NCBI RefSeq assembly: GCF_021654575.1
Contig: NZ_AP024488.1
Span: 5,107,501 to 5,171,500 of the forward strand
Direction: 5' to 3'
DNA length: 64,000 nt
Source: Desulfoluna limicola
GTDB taxonomy: Bacteria; Desulfobacterota; Desulfobacteria; Desulfobacterales; Desulfolunaceae
Positions 8,982 through 16,693 of this stretch are shown here, in pieces. Position numbers and translations under genes: made by a program. The notes beneath the pieces are model-generated. The model was not told the DNA's origin, ran no database searches, and saw nothing but the letters and a program-made list of their open reading frames with translations. Numbering within the stretch: position 1 is the first letter of the stretch; every line of letters starts with the position of its first letter.

Positions 8982-9646
8982 TAGCTGCTCTGCACACAGG
9001 GGGCGGGGGGCAGAATCGAGAGCAGGTTGTCTTCCAGGATACGGTAGCTGTGCTCCAGGTTGTGGCAGGCGTTGAGTTTTTGATAGGTGGCTGAAAGGAT
9101 GGTTTCAAAGGTGGCCCGGACCCCGTTTCCTTTCAGTGCGGTGGCAAAGGTGACGGGGAGTCCTGACAGTCCCCATCGTGCCAGAATTTCCTCTTCGCTG
9201 AGAATATCAGGCAGATCCCGTTTGTTGAACTGCACCACCAGGGGGAGGTGGTCGAAGTCCAAGCCCAGGCGGCCGGCGTTTTTTTCCAGATTTTCAAAGC
9301 TCTGAAAATTGTTGACCGACTGGGTCACCTGGGAGTCGGCCACAAAAACGACGCCATCGGATCGGGAGAGAACCGCTTTTCGCGTGGCGTCATGGGCGAC
9401 CTGGCCCGGCACGGTGAACAGCTTGATCTTGACCCGGTACTCCCCTTCGGAGCGGGCGAGAATGGGGAGCATGTCAAAAAAGAGGGTGCGGTCCCCCCGG
9501 GTCTCTAAGCTCATGAGGTCCCCGCACTGACCCGGATTGATCAGGTCATGGAGCTGCATGAGGTTGGTGGTTTTACCGGAGAGTGCCGGGCCGTAGTAGA
9601 CGATTTTGAGGGTGATTTTTTTTTCTTCTTCAATAATCTCGGCCAT
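8981..9646 (-). CDS. MglA-like small GTPase
   Basis: A 221-residue Ras-like GTPase of the MglA group that sets cell polarity and controls type IV pili and gliding in Myxococcus. The P-loop is GPALSGKT (19-26), the G3 region reads TVPGQV with Thr in place of the usual Asp, as in MglA, and the G4 motif is NKRD. There is no lipidation signal or membrane segment. Its start is 11 nt from the receiver gene upstream and its stop overlaps the kinase start, so the genes are likely translationally coupled. No MglB/Roadblock partner is visible in the window. It could supply the spatial or GTP-dependent input to the ATPase at the end of the operon. Confidence 0.88.
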   Translation of the reverse strand: MAEIIEEEKKITLKIVYYGPALSGKTTNLMQLHDLINPGQCGDLMSLETRGDRTLFFDMLPILARSEGEYRVKIKLFTVPGQVAHDATRKAVLSRSDGVVFVADSQVTQSVNNFQSFENLEKNAGRLGLDFDHLPLVVQFNKRDLPDILSEEEILARWGLSGLPVTFATALKGNGVRATFETILSATYQKLNACHNLEHSYRILEDNLLSILPPAPCVQSS

Positions 9647-9657
9647 GGGCTCACCTT

Positions 9658-10233
9658 TCAGCTCCCTTTGGCCCGGTCGATGTCACCAATAATCGCAACA
9701 AGGGCCTCCTGAAGGCGTTGGTTGCGAGCGTTGTAATCCTTGCCGGCCTCTTCAACCTCTTTCAGGCAGACCCTCAACCGCCCCTCCATTTCATTGTTCA
9801 GGGCGAGGAGGGCTTCGTTTTTTCGTTTGATCACCTGGGACATCTCTTTGTTTTCCATGGCCAGGTTGAAGTGATCCACCCCGTTTTTTACCGACATTTT
9901 CAACTCTGCCTTGTTCCATGGCTTGTTGATGAATCGAAAGATATGCCCCTTGTTGATCACGGCGATGGTGGCATCGATGTCCGAGTGGCCGGTAAGCATG
10001 ATACGGACGATGGCGGGCCAGCGGACCCGTATTTTCTCAAGGAATTCCGAGCCGTCCATGGTCGGCATCATCCGGTCGGAGATGACCACGGCCGGTTCGA
10101 TGACGTGAATCTCTTCAATGGCCATGGCCGGGTCATCGAAGGTGTAGATTTTGTAAGGCTCGTTTCGGAAAACACGTGTGATGGAATCCAGAATGGCCTT
10201 TTCGTCATCCACAAAGACTACTTTGTTGTTCAT
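9658..10233 (-). CDS. Single-domain response regulator with C-terminal coiled coil
   Basis: A 191-residue protein. Residues 4-120 form a receiver with FVDDE, phospho-acceptor D53 (ISDRMMP), the TGH segment and a conserved Lys in NKPW. This 'SDRMMP/TGHSD/NKPWN' pattern is closely matched by the receiver of the ATPase gene in the same operon, so the two may be duplicates answering the same kinase. The remaining ~70 residues are charged and likely coiled coil, with no DNA-binding output. The start has AGAGGTGA just upstream. It is the first gene of the four-gene operon. Confidence 0.9.
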   Translation of the reverse strand: MNNKVVFVDDEKAILDSITRVFRNEPYKIYTFDDPAMAIEEIHVIEPAVVISDRMMPTMDGSEFLEKIRVRWPAIVRIMLTGHSDIDATIAVINKGHIFRFINKPWNKAELKMSVKNGVDHFNLAMENKEMSQVIKRKNEALLALNNEMEGRLRVCLKEVEEAGKDYNARNQRLQEALVAIIGDIDRAKGS

Positions 10234-10351
10234 GGGTCACCTCTGTCATGGTGAATAGGTGGGGCGTGTTGCATTCACGGAAAGATCGGGCCGGTGGTAT
10301 GTTGACGGCAGGCGCTTAGGGCTGTGGGAACGATTCCGCTCGAAAAGAGCC

Positions 10352-10412
10352 GCCTCCGGCGGCAAGGGTGGCGAACCCACATGAGGCAAAAGACCTTGAA
10401 CGCAGGCAAAAG
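10352..10412. repeat. Solitary arm of the interspersed repeat family
   Basis: GCCTCCGGCGGC at 10352 is followed by AAGGGTGGCGAACCCACATGAGGC and CCTTGAACGCAGG. The copy at 13767 has the same sub-type order (AAGGGTGGCGAA, ATTAGGC, CCTTGAAAGCAGG). No facing partner was found. The remaining gene-free sequence between 10234 and 10590 shows no convincing promoter. Confidence 0.7.
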
Positions 10413-10590
10413 CTGAGTCGTTACGGTCGGAGCGCGGTATCGCATTCCGGAATGGGGGGTGAGGGAGTCGATCGGGGAGCCCAAAAGGGCTTGAGCATGG
10501 CACGTCGGAATGGATGCTGTATATTATCACAGCCAGTCCAGGGGATGCAACTCCCCTGAAACAGGCTGTTTTTATTGGTGAGGCGGGTGT

Positions 10591-11883
10591 TTAGCCAGGC
10601 TGTTTTGTTGGCCGGTCGTTGCCGCCGCCTCCGGGCAGCCGAGATGCCCCCGGGGCATGGCCGTAGGTGCTCTCTTCGGCGATGCGAATGAGGTCGTTGG
10701 GAGCGTAGCTGCCGTTTAACGTGACGGTGACGCAGGTGTTGGGCTGGGCGACCTCCTGCTCGTCTCCCTTGCGACCTGTGATGGACTCGATGGTGTCACA
10801 CCGGGCCGGACCTTTGCGGGTGAGGACCTCGATCTCCTGGCCTTGGACAATCTTGTTGCGCACCTGAACAGTGGCGGCGTTGCCCTCCACCGCGGTGATT
10901 TTCCCGGCGAACCGGTGAATGGTGCCGGGACGGGAGTCATCGTAGTTGGGTGCGGTGTCTTTTTCGTGGCCGAAAAAGAAGCCCGTGGAGTACTCCCTGC
11001 TGTTGATTCGGGAGAGCTCTTCGGTCCACTCGGGGCGTGTGGCGTAGTGTTCCGGGGCATCGTAGTAGGCGTCAATGGCTTCACGATAGGTCTTTACCAC
11101 AGAGGCGAGGTAGTTGATTCCCTTCATGCGCCCCTCGATTTTGAGGGAGGCGATCCCCCCTTCGATCAGGGCGGGGATGTGGTCGATCATGCAGAGGTCT
11201 TTCGAGTTGAAGAGGTAGGTGCCTCTTTCGTCTTCCCGGACGGGGTGGAAGTGGCCCGGTCGCATCTCTTCCACCACGCTGTACTTCCAGCGGCAGGGGT
11301 GACTGCACTGGCCGCGGTTGCTGTCCCGGTTGGTGAGATAGCTGGAGAGAAGGCAGCGACCGGAGTAAGAGATGCACATGGCCCCATGGATAAACGCCTC
11401 CACTTCGAGGCCCCCATGGTCCACCACCCCTTTGATCTCGGTGAGGGGCAGCTCGCGGGCGACGTTGACACGGGTGGCCCCTAAGCTTTTCCAGAAGCGG
11501 GCCGTCCCCCAGCTGGTGGTGTTGGATTGGGTGCTGATGTGGATATCAAGGTCGGGGGCCACCTCGCGCGCCGCGGCAAAGATGGCCGGGTCGGCCACGA
11601 TGAGGGCGTCGGGCTTGACCTCGGCAAGCTCGGCAAGGTACTCCCGCACCGCCTCCATTTCGTCGTTTCGGGCGTAGACGTTGCACGCCACATAGACCTT
11701 GACGCCATGGGCGTGGGCGTGGCGGATGCCCGCCCGCATCTCCTCCAGGGTGAAGTTGCCTGAGAAGTTTCGAAGGGAGAAGGCTTTTCCCGCGAGGTAG
11801 ACAGCATCGGCACCGTAGTGCACGGCAATCTCAAGTTTTTCCGGATTTCCCGCCGGGGCGAGGAGTTCAACTCGGTTGGTCAT
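10591..11883 (-). CDS. U32 family protein (TrhP/YegQ-like tRNA hydroxylation protein or peptidase)
   Basis: A 430-residue member of family U32. It has the N-terminal ELLAPAGNPEKLEIAVHYGADAVY-type TIM-barrel opening, the family signature EAFIHGAMCISYSGRCLLSSYL, and conserved cysteines in RGQCSHPCRW and DLCMI. In E. coli the related YegQ/TrhP and RlhA are needed for hydroxylation of tRNA U34 and 23S rRNA; older annotation calls the family collagenase-like peptidases. The C-terminal ~100 residues (KITAVEGNAATVQVRNKI) look like the beta-barrel domain found in YegQ-type members. It is monocistronic. TrhP-like function is the best guess, not proven. Confidence 0.85.
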   Translation of the reverse strand: MTNRVELLAPAGNPEKLEIAVHYGADAVYLAGKAFSLRNFSGNFTLEEMRAGIRHAHAHGVKVYVACNVYARNDEMEAVREYLAELAEVKPDALIVADPAIFAAAREVAPDLDIHISTQSNTTSWGTARFWKSLGATRVNVARELPLTEIKGVVDHGGLEVEAFIHGAMCISYSGRCLLSSYLTNRDSNRGQCSHPCRWKYSVVEEMRPGHFHPVREDERGTYLFNSKDLCMIDHIPALIEGGIASLKIEGRMKGINYLASVVKTYREAIDAYYDAPEHYATRPEWTEELSRINSREYSTGFFFGHEKDTAPNYDDSRPGTIHRFAGKITAVEGNAATVQVRNKIVQGQEIEVLTRKGPARCDTIESITGRKGDEQEVAQPNTCVTVTLNGSYAPNDLIRIAEESTYGHAPGASRLPGGGGNDRPTKQPG

Positions 11884-12176
11884 GGTTCAAAAATCCACAC
11901 GATGTAAGGTCCCGGGCGTTTGAAACACGGAACAGATAAGATTATGACAGGGGCGGGGTCCGCTCGGAGCGGGCCCCAGACGCGTCAACCCTACCAAAAG
12001 GGTTCCCCCTTTGCAACGCGCCATGTTATGAGGTGGGGCCCCTGGATCAGGGCAGTAACCCGGCGACTTCATACATGGATTACCCGGTGGCGGTGGGCGC
12101 TGATAGCAAGGGGTGGCCATGCCACCCACAACCACACCCTCAACCGACGGGTTAAGACTTCAAAAGGACGATGGTG
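11884..12176. other. Divergent intergenic region
   Basis: About 290 nt between two divergent genes. Two small hairpins are visible: GGGGTCCGCTC/GCGGGCCCC near 11955-11980 and GGGTGGCCATGCCACCC near 12112-12128. No reading frame with coding character and no strong promoter was seen. Confidence 0.4.
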
Positions 12177-12557
12177 ATGAACGAAGATATTGGCATTCGG
12201 GAATATCAGGAGAAGGTGGACCAATGGGTCAAGGAGATCGGCGTGCGCTACTTCTCCGAACTGACAAACCTGGGAATTCTGCTGGAAGAGGCCGGTGAGG
12301 TGGCGCGGATCATGACGCGTGTCTACGGCGACCAGAGTTTCAAGCGGGCAGAGCCGGCCCCGGACCTTGGTGACGAACTGGCCGACCTGATGTTTGTGCT
12401 GGTCTGTATTGCCAACCAGACAGGGGTGGACCTTCCCGGCGCCCTGGCGAAAAACCTTGCCAAAAAGAGCGACCGGGACAAAACACGCCACTGGAACAAC
12501 CCCAAGCTTCATGCCGACAGCGGGGCCCCTGCCATCTCAGAACACCCCAGGGATTAA
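12177..12557 (+). CDS. MazG-like nucleotide pyrophosphohydrolase
   Basis: A 126-residue all-alpha NTP pyrophosphohydrolase of the MazG-like superfamily. The metal-binding helices show LLEEAGEVAR and DLGDELADLMFVL, giving the EExxE...ExxD pattern that binds magnesium. Such enzymes hydrolyse (d)NTPs to monophosphates and can clean up aberrant nucleotides. The single-domain length matches the short MazG-like class and not the ~260-residue E. coli MazG. ATG at 12177 is chosen because AAGGA lies 8 nt upstream; ATG at 12171 is too close to it. The 3' end overlaps the convergent lipoprotein gene by 4 nt. Confidence 0.85.
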   Translation: MNEDIGIREYQEKVDQWVKEIGVRYFSELTNLGILLEEAGEVARIMTRVYGDQSFKRAEPAPDLGDELADLMFVLVCIANQTGVDLPGALAKNLAKKSDRDKTRHWNNPKLHADSGAPAISEHPRD

Positions 12558-13483
12558 GGGAGCGGTTGCTCCGGAGCAGGTGGCTCCTCTACATCGTCGG
12601 AGGCGTTCCTCAACCTGGCGAAACTGAAGACGGCGCTGTGGTCCTTGACCTTCCGGAGGGTGAGGACATAGGTCTTCTCATCCAGGGTGAAGGTCACCAT
12701 TTCATCCACGGCCATCACCTTGTACTCATCGTTCAGGAACACCTCCACGGTGGGGCCGGTTTCGGCAAAGAGGTCCATCTCGTCATTGACCTGCTTGACG
12801 TAGAGTGTGTAGAGGTCGGTAACCAGCTCGTGGAACTGGTTTTCGCCGGTGTTGATAAACTCCCCACGCGTTCCGTACTCGCCCTGTCGCCCGGAATAGC
12901 CGCTCTCCCCGGCGCCTTTTTCATCCAGGAGGGTCCGGATGTTCCGGTCCTTGGAGATGAGGGTGGATGCCGACCCAAAGACACTGCCGGTGCTGGTGGC
13001 GATGAGCTGAACCGAAAGCTTGACCGCATTGTCCAGGACCACCGTATGGCCCATGACGATGGCGTCGATGTTCAGGGCACGCCCCGCCTTTCGAGCGTTT
13101 TCCGAACTGACATCGGAGTTTTTGGTCACCGCGCTCTCAGCAAGATCCAGAAGGCTGTCCTCTCCCGTTTCGTTCAGCACCTCGCTTTTCACCACGGTAA
13201 AATAGCCCGTCTTGAACAGTTTGTCCGAGACCTCCATCTCAAGGTACTTCTCCAGTTGCTTGCTTTTGCCGTCGATGCGGGTGAACTCCTTGACGGCCAC
13301 ACGGCGGATTCGGCGTCGTGTCAGCTGTTTGGCCAGCTGGGTCGAGAGGGTGCTGAGCTGTCCGTCCACGGCGCTTTCATACGTGATGCGTGCAGGCTTT
13401 TTGCTGGGGACATACTGGGGGGGACGTGCACAGGCGGATGCCGTCACGATAAGAGCCACTACCAAAACCCATTGTTTCATCAT
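12554..13483 (-). CDS. FlgO-like/CsgG-like outer membrane lipoprotein
   Basis: A protein of about 309 residues. From the chosen ATG it begins MMKQWVLVVALIVTASACA, a lipoprotein signal peptide with lipid-accepting Cys at the TASAC box. The next ~150 residues (LAKQLTRRRIRRVAVKEF through ALNIDAIVMGHTVV and LIATSTGSVFGSAS) match the alternating pattern of FlgO/CsgG-type domains: a 'total-concentration' fold protein that builds a name-value pair from stored activity. The C-terminal ~100 residues are not recognised. GGAG lies 4-7 nt before the two adjacent ATGs. FlgO in Vibrio supports outer-membrane flagellar assembly, but this gene is 29 kb from the flagellar cluster, so the link is open. Confidence 0.65.
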   Translation of the reverse strand: MMKQWVLVVALIVTASACARPPQYVPSKKPARITYESAVDGQLSTLSTQLAKQLTRRRIRRVAVKEFTRIDGKSKQLEKYLEMEVSDKLFKTGYFTVVKSEVLNETGEDSLLDLAESAVTKNSDVSSENARKAGRALNIDAIVMGHTVVLDNAVKLSVQLIATSTGSVFGSASTLISKDRNIRTLLDEKGAGESGYSGRQGEYGTRGEFINTGENQFHELVTDLYTLYVKQVNDEMDLFAETGPTVEVFLNDEYKVMAVDEMVTFTLDEKTYVLTLRKVKDHSAVFSFARLRNASDDVEEPPAPEQPLP

Positions 13484-13766
13484 GATACTCCAAAAACATT
13501 CATACCGGCCTCCGAACCAGGCAAAACAGCTCCTTCGGTTTGCCACCCACCGAAGTTCACGGTCGCATGGTCAGGCTGAGCCTGTGCGGCGTGGGCTGGA
13601 TCGTTCATGGGGGCTGTGGGCCCCTGGAGGCGTCGTAACCTTGGCATTTTACAACTGCATCATTCATTATCACATAAGAGGGGGCGGGGCCACAGCGGAT
13701 TTTTTAATTCGAACCGGGGGGGATGAAGGGAGGCTCTCCTCGTAACTGTTCAGCTCCAAAAAAGCA

Positions 13767-13917
13767 GCCTCCGGCGACAAGGGTGGCGAAGCCGCATTAG
13801 GCAAAATACCTTGAAAGCAGGTTGCGGATGTGATTCGCACACGACCAAAGGGGTGTTGTTAAAATTTGTTTGTCTGATTTTTCAAAGGCTTGCCTCCCGG
13901 CAGGGGCCGCCGGAGGC
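13767..13917. repeat. Interspersed inverted-arm repeat, 151 bp pair
   Basis: Left arm GCCTCCGGCGAC at 13767 with AAGGGTGGCGAAGCC and CCTTGAAAGCAGGTTGCGGATG. The right arm, on the other strand, ends GGGGCCGCCGGAGGC at 13917 and carries the variant module TTTGAAAAATCAGACAAACA (read on the minus strand). It lies in the 620-nt gene-free stretch 13484-14103. Confidence 0.7.
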
Positions 13918-14005
13918 ACAAGCTCAATGGTTATCTTTTTTCTTTATTGAGTTGCTCAACCGGGCTGATGGGGGGCTGTGGGAACCAGACGCTCATTTTT
14001 TCAGC

Positions 14006-14033
14006 AATACGTACTTGCTGGCGAGTACGTATT
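14006..14033 (+). promoter_or_regulatory. Palindromic operator candidate before the ribbon-helix-helix gene
   Basis: AATACGTACT at 14006-14015 and AGTACGTATT at 14024-14033 are a perfect 10-bp inverted repeat with an 8-nt spacer. More ACGTA-like half sites follow (ACACGTATA near 14043-14051, ACACGTGAT near 14079). It lies about 70-100 bp before the ribbon-helix-helix gene. RHH proteins commonly repress their own promoter through such repeats. Confidence 0.5.
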
Positions 14034-14103
14034 GGTATATTGACACGTATAAAAGCGGTGTGGCACGATTCCACGCACACACGTGATAATCCGGGGGAGG
14101 ACA

Positions 14104-14592
14104 ATGGCAAAAAAAGTGACGATCAGCGTACCTGATGAGCTGTACGAACGCATGAAAGAGTGGCGGTCCAGCATGAATTTTTCCCAGGTGTTTCAGCGGT
14201 CTATCTCCAGTATGATCCGCAAGAAAGAGGCGCTTCGACATAAAATACATGAAGAGCTGGACCTGGCCAATGTGGTGGAACGCCTGAAGCGTGAGAAGGC
14301 GGAATTTGAAGCCAACTTTATCGAAGAGGGAAAACGGGCAGGGCTGGAGTGGTCCAGAACAGCCCACTACCGAGAGCTGCAATACGCCCTCGGGTGGACC
14401 CCCGGGAATAACCCGTTCAAGGACGAACACCTGGGGGACTACTTCTCTCAGGTGCTGAAAAAGCAGTCCGATCGATTCGCCATTACCGGCCGCATGGCTC
14501 AGAAACGGTTTGAAGAGTTTATCGACAAGTATTTGAGCGGGTGGAAAGAGGGTGTTGAGACCTTCTGGGACGAAGTGAAGGATAAGATGTAG
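14104..14592 (+). CDS. Ribbon-helix-helix (CopG/ParD-type) DNA-binding protein with long C-terminal extension
   Basis: A 162-residue protein. Residues 1-42 (KKVTISVPDELYERMKEW then FSQVFQRSISSMI) show the beta strand and two helices of a ribbon-helix-helix domain, in which the strand inserts into the DNA major groove. The remaining ~120 residues are charged and helical with several Trp, and I do not recognise them. There is no toxin-like gene directly downstream, so an antitoxin role is not supported. The start is preceded by GGGGGAGG. The perfect palindrome about 70 bp upstream is a likely self-operator. Confidence 0.75.
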   Translation: MAKKVTISVPDELYERMKEWRSSMNFSQVFQRSISSMIRKKEALRHKIHEELDLANVVERLKREKAEFEANFIEEGKRAGLEWSRTAHYRELQYALGWTPGNNPFKDEHLGDYFSQVLKKQSDRFAITGRMAQKRFEEFIDKYLSGWKEGVETFWDEVKDKM

Positions 14593-14787
14593 GCCGGCAA
14601 TCGGGGGCGCCTCCGGTGAGGTCTTCCCTGCGGTCCTTGTTTAGGGGGCAGTGGCGGCTGGCAGCGAAATGAGCTTTTTCAGCCTCAGGTAAAACAATGT
14701 TAGTTCCCGGATACATGACGGGCGATGCATATCAATGATATCGGGTGCCGGCCGCACGGGCGGTACGCACCCATCAGGAGAGAGACG

Positions 14788-15630
14788 ATGGCTTTTGGCA
14801 ATGTGCCGAAAAACAGTGTGGAAGCTTACCTTCGACGTTACGCGGAGGAGTGGAGTGGCAACGTGGAGGATGCATGGGGCCGGGCAGGAAGGATCTGGAA
14901 CCGGTTTGGCCGACTTGTTTACTGGCCCTACCGGTGGTTCGTGGTGGCCCCTTTTCTGGGGCTCTCCACCCTGGTGCTGGCCCCTTCGGCGGTGCTGCTC
15001 TCCGTGACGGTCTCCCCCAATGTTGCCTCAAAAACCATTGCCGCTTTCTGGGCGCGGGTCAACAGCTTTGTGACCCCCATGTGGGTGGATGTCAGGGGCA
15101 GGGAAAAGGTGGCGAAAGGGACCTCCTACGTGGTGGTGGCCAACCACCTGAGCCACTACGATATCTATGTGCTCTACGGGTGGCTGGGCCTGGACATCAA
15201 GTGGGTGATGAAAAAAGAGCTGGAGAAGGTGCCCCTCATCGGGTGGGTCTGCAAGAGCATGGGCCATATCTTCATCGATCGCGGGGACAGCGCCAAGGCC
15301 GTTGCCACCATCAACCACGCCAGAAAGCAGATTCAGGGCGGGACCTCCGTCATCTTCTTTCCCGAAGGGACCCGAAGCGACGATGGCAGTCTCAAGGAGT
15401 TCAAGAAGGGGGCCTTCCGGTTTGCCCACGACCTGGGCCTGCCCATTCTCCCCGTGACGATCAAGGGCACCCGCCAGATTCTTCCCAAAGGCAGCACAGA
15501 ATTGATGCCGGGTGGCGTGGAACTGGTGATCCATGATCCGGTGGACGTGAGCGCCTACGGCAAAGAGGAGCTGGGAGCCATCGTCAACCGCGCACGCAAC
15601 ACGATCCGCATGGAGCTGGAGGCGTCTTAA
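14788..15630 (+). CDS. PlsC-type 1-acyl-sn-glycerol-3-phosphate acyltransferase
   Basis: A 280-residue membrane-associated acyltransferase that would transfer an acyl chain to lysophosphatidic acid in phospholipid synthesis. Hydrophobic helices sit at about 35-80. The catalytic HX4D block is NHLSHYD, and the acyl-acceptor-binding block is FPEGTRS, followed by LPILPVTIKG. The N-terminal ~35 residues (EAYLRRYAEEWSGNVEDAW) extend beyond the family core. ATG at 14788 follows GGAGAGAG. The stop codon is 2 nt from a repeat arm. Confidence 0.9.
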   Translation: MAFGNVPKNSVEAYLRRYAEEWSGNVEDAWGRAGRIWNRFGRLVYWPYRWFVVAPFLGLSTLVLAPSAVLLSVTVSPNVASKTIAAFWARVNSFVTPMWVDVRGREKVAKGTSYVVVANHLSHYDIYVLYGWLGLDIKWVMKKELEKVPLIGWVCKSMGHIFIDRGDSAKAVATINHARKQIQGGTSVIFFPEGTRSDDGSLKEFKKGAFRFAHDLGLPILPVTIKGTRQILPKGSTELMPGGVELVIHDPVDVSAYGKEELGAIVNRARNTIRMELEAS

Positions 15631-15632
15631 AA

Positions 15633-15975
15633 CGAGGTGAGCCACCTCGAAAGCTGCTTGCGAATGCTCCGATCCCTCGTTCCTCGGACTCGTCACATTC
15701 GCTGACGGGCTGCGCCCGTGGGGACAGATGTAATGTGAGGCAAAGCTTAGCGGCGACCAGCGTTCAGGGTGGTTACCTTAATTTTTTCAGGAGTTGGTTA
15801 ATTTTAAGGTCAGCTCTCGGGTTGGCCGGTTGGAAACCGGTAGCCTAAGCACTTGTGGTGCAGGGTGAGTAACGTCGCACATCGCGCGAATGCGGACGCG
15901 AGGTGCACAGCATTTCAACACCCGTTTCGCATTCGCCATGGGGTTTCGAGGTGCCCCCACCTCGCCGCCGGAGGC
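15633..15975. repeat. Interspersed inverted-arm repeat, about 343 bp pair
   Basis: The left arm begins at the hairpin CGAGGTGAGCCACCTCG, lacking the GCCTCC part, directly after the acyltransferase stop. It continues with GCGAATGCTCC, CCTCGTTCCTCG and GACGGGCTGCGCCCGTG, ending at 15720. The right arm starts at GCGAATGC (15886) and ends CACCTCGCCGCCGGAGGC at 15975, 10 nt from the stop of the convergent small gene. The middle shows nothing else. Confidence 0.8.
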
Positions 15976-15985
15976 ATTGGTTTAT

Positions 15986-16168
15986 TTACTGCGGTTTTTT
16001 TCGCCGGAACATGAGGGTGACGAGGAGAAGGGAGATGGCCACCACACAGGCCACGGCCGTTTTGGAGCCCGTGGTGCCGAAGCGGGGGAAAATCACGTGG
16101 GGGATAAACCACAGGTAGCAGGTGGCGTGGAGTGCACCGATGAGGCAAAGGCGAATGACTTTAGGCAC
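15986..16168 (-). CDS. Small membrane protein, two predicted helices
   Basis: A 60-residue protein with two hydrophobic segments (IRLCLIGALHATCYLWFIP and TAVACVVAISLLLVTLMF) and a basic C-terminus RRKKPQ. It starts with GTG at 16168; the Shine-Dalgarno AGAGGAG is formed by the last codons of the upstream gene, whose TAG is only 2 nt away. No function is recognised. It is probably translated together with the 76-residue gene before it. Confidence 0.6.
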   Translation of the reverse strand: MPKVIRLCLIGALHATCYLWFIPHVIFPRFGTTGSKTAVACVVAISLLLVTLMFRRKKPQ

Positions 16169-16170
16169 GG

Positions 16171-16401
16171 CTACTCCTCTGAGGCTGCGGTAAGGCGCTT
16201 TCGCAGGGTGAGGAGAATGTTGGCTCCCATCATGCAGATAAGGGTGGAGAAGGGGGCAAAGGGGCAGAGGGATTTGTAGCCGATGACGTTGGCCTCGCTG
16301 GCCGCGGCCCAGGGGATGAGGGTGCTTGCCCCGGCAAGGATCAGGATCCATGCGGTAATGGCCATGGCCTTGGATTTCAAACGTTGCGATTCGTTGTTCA
16401 T
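16171..16401 (-). CDS. Small membrane protein, two predicted helices
   Basis: A 76-residue protein, MNNESQRLKSKAM followed by a hydrophobic segment AITAWILILAGASTLIPWA, a short loop with SLCPFAPFS and a second segment TLICMMGANILLTL. The upstream GAAGAG is a weak ribosome binding site. It forms a two-gene unit with the 60-residue gene. The function is unknown; the Cys-Pro-Phe-Ala-Pro-Phe loop may be a useful search handle. Confidence 0.6.
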   Translation of the reverse strand: MNNESQRLKSKAMAITAWILILAGASTLIPWAAASEANVIGYKSLCPFAPFSTLICMMGANILLTLRKRLTAASEE

Positions 16402-16562
16402 GGACTCTTCTGTATGGGTTGCGGAACCGTTGCGGGTCCCTTTGTTTTTGTGCGGATCAGGGTCGTTTGAGCGTAATAACAATCGGTTGGGGAATATACC
16501 ACACCGGTTGCCTGAAAGATACCCCTGGTTTCCACAGATTAAGCCCTTGGGATGAATAGGGT

Positions 16563-16591
16563 TTGACCGCTGTGGCACGGTGGGATACTAT
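16563..16591 (+). promoter_or_regulatory. Sigma-70-like promoter for nadE
   Basis: TTGACC at 16563-16568 and TACTAT at 16586-16591 are separated by 17 nt. The predicted leader to the nadE start is about 95 nt. It lies in the 292-nt space between the divergent small-protein genes and nadE; nothing else stands out there. Confidence 0.5.
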
Positions 16592-16693
16592 CCGGGAATG
16601 TGCTGGATGGTGCTGTCTGAATGCGCCTAAAATTCAAGAGGATAGGTGCTCTGCGATGGCGGGGCGTGACTGGAAAACCGGAACCACGGATGC

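Noticed and set aside
14040..14068. TTGACA at 14040 as a -35 box for the ribbon-helix-helix gene
   Set aside because: No acceptable -10 box lies 16-18 nt downstream; the nearby TATAAA is too close. Only the palindrome is reported.
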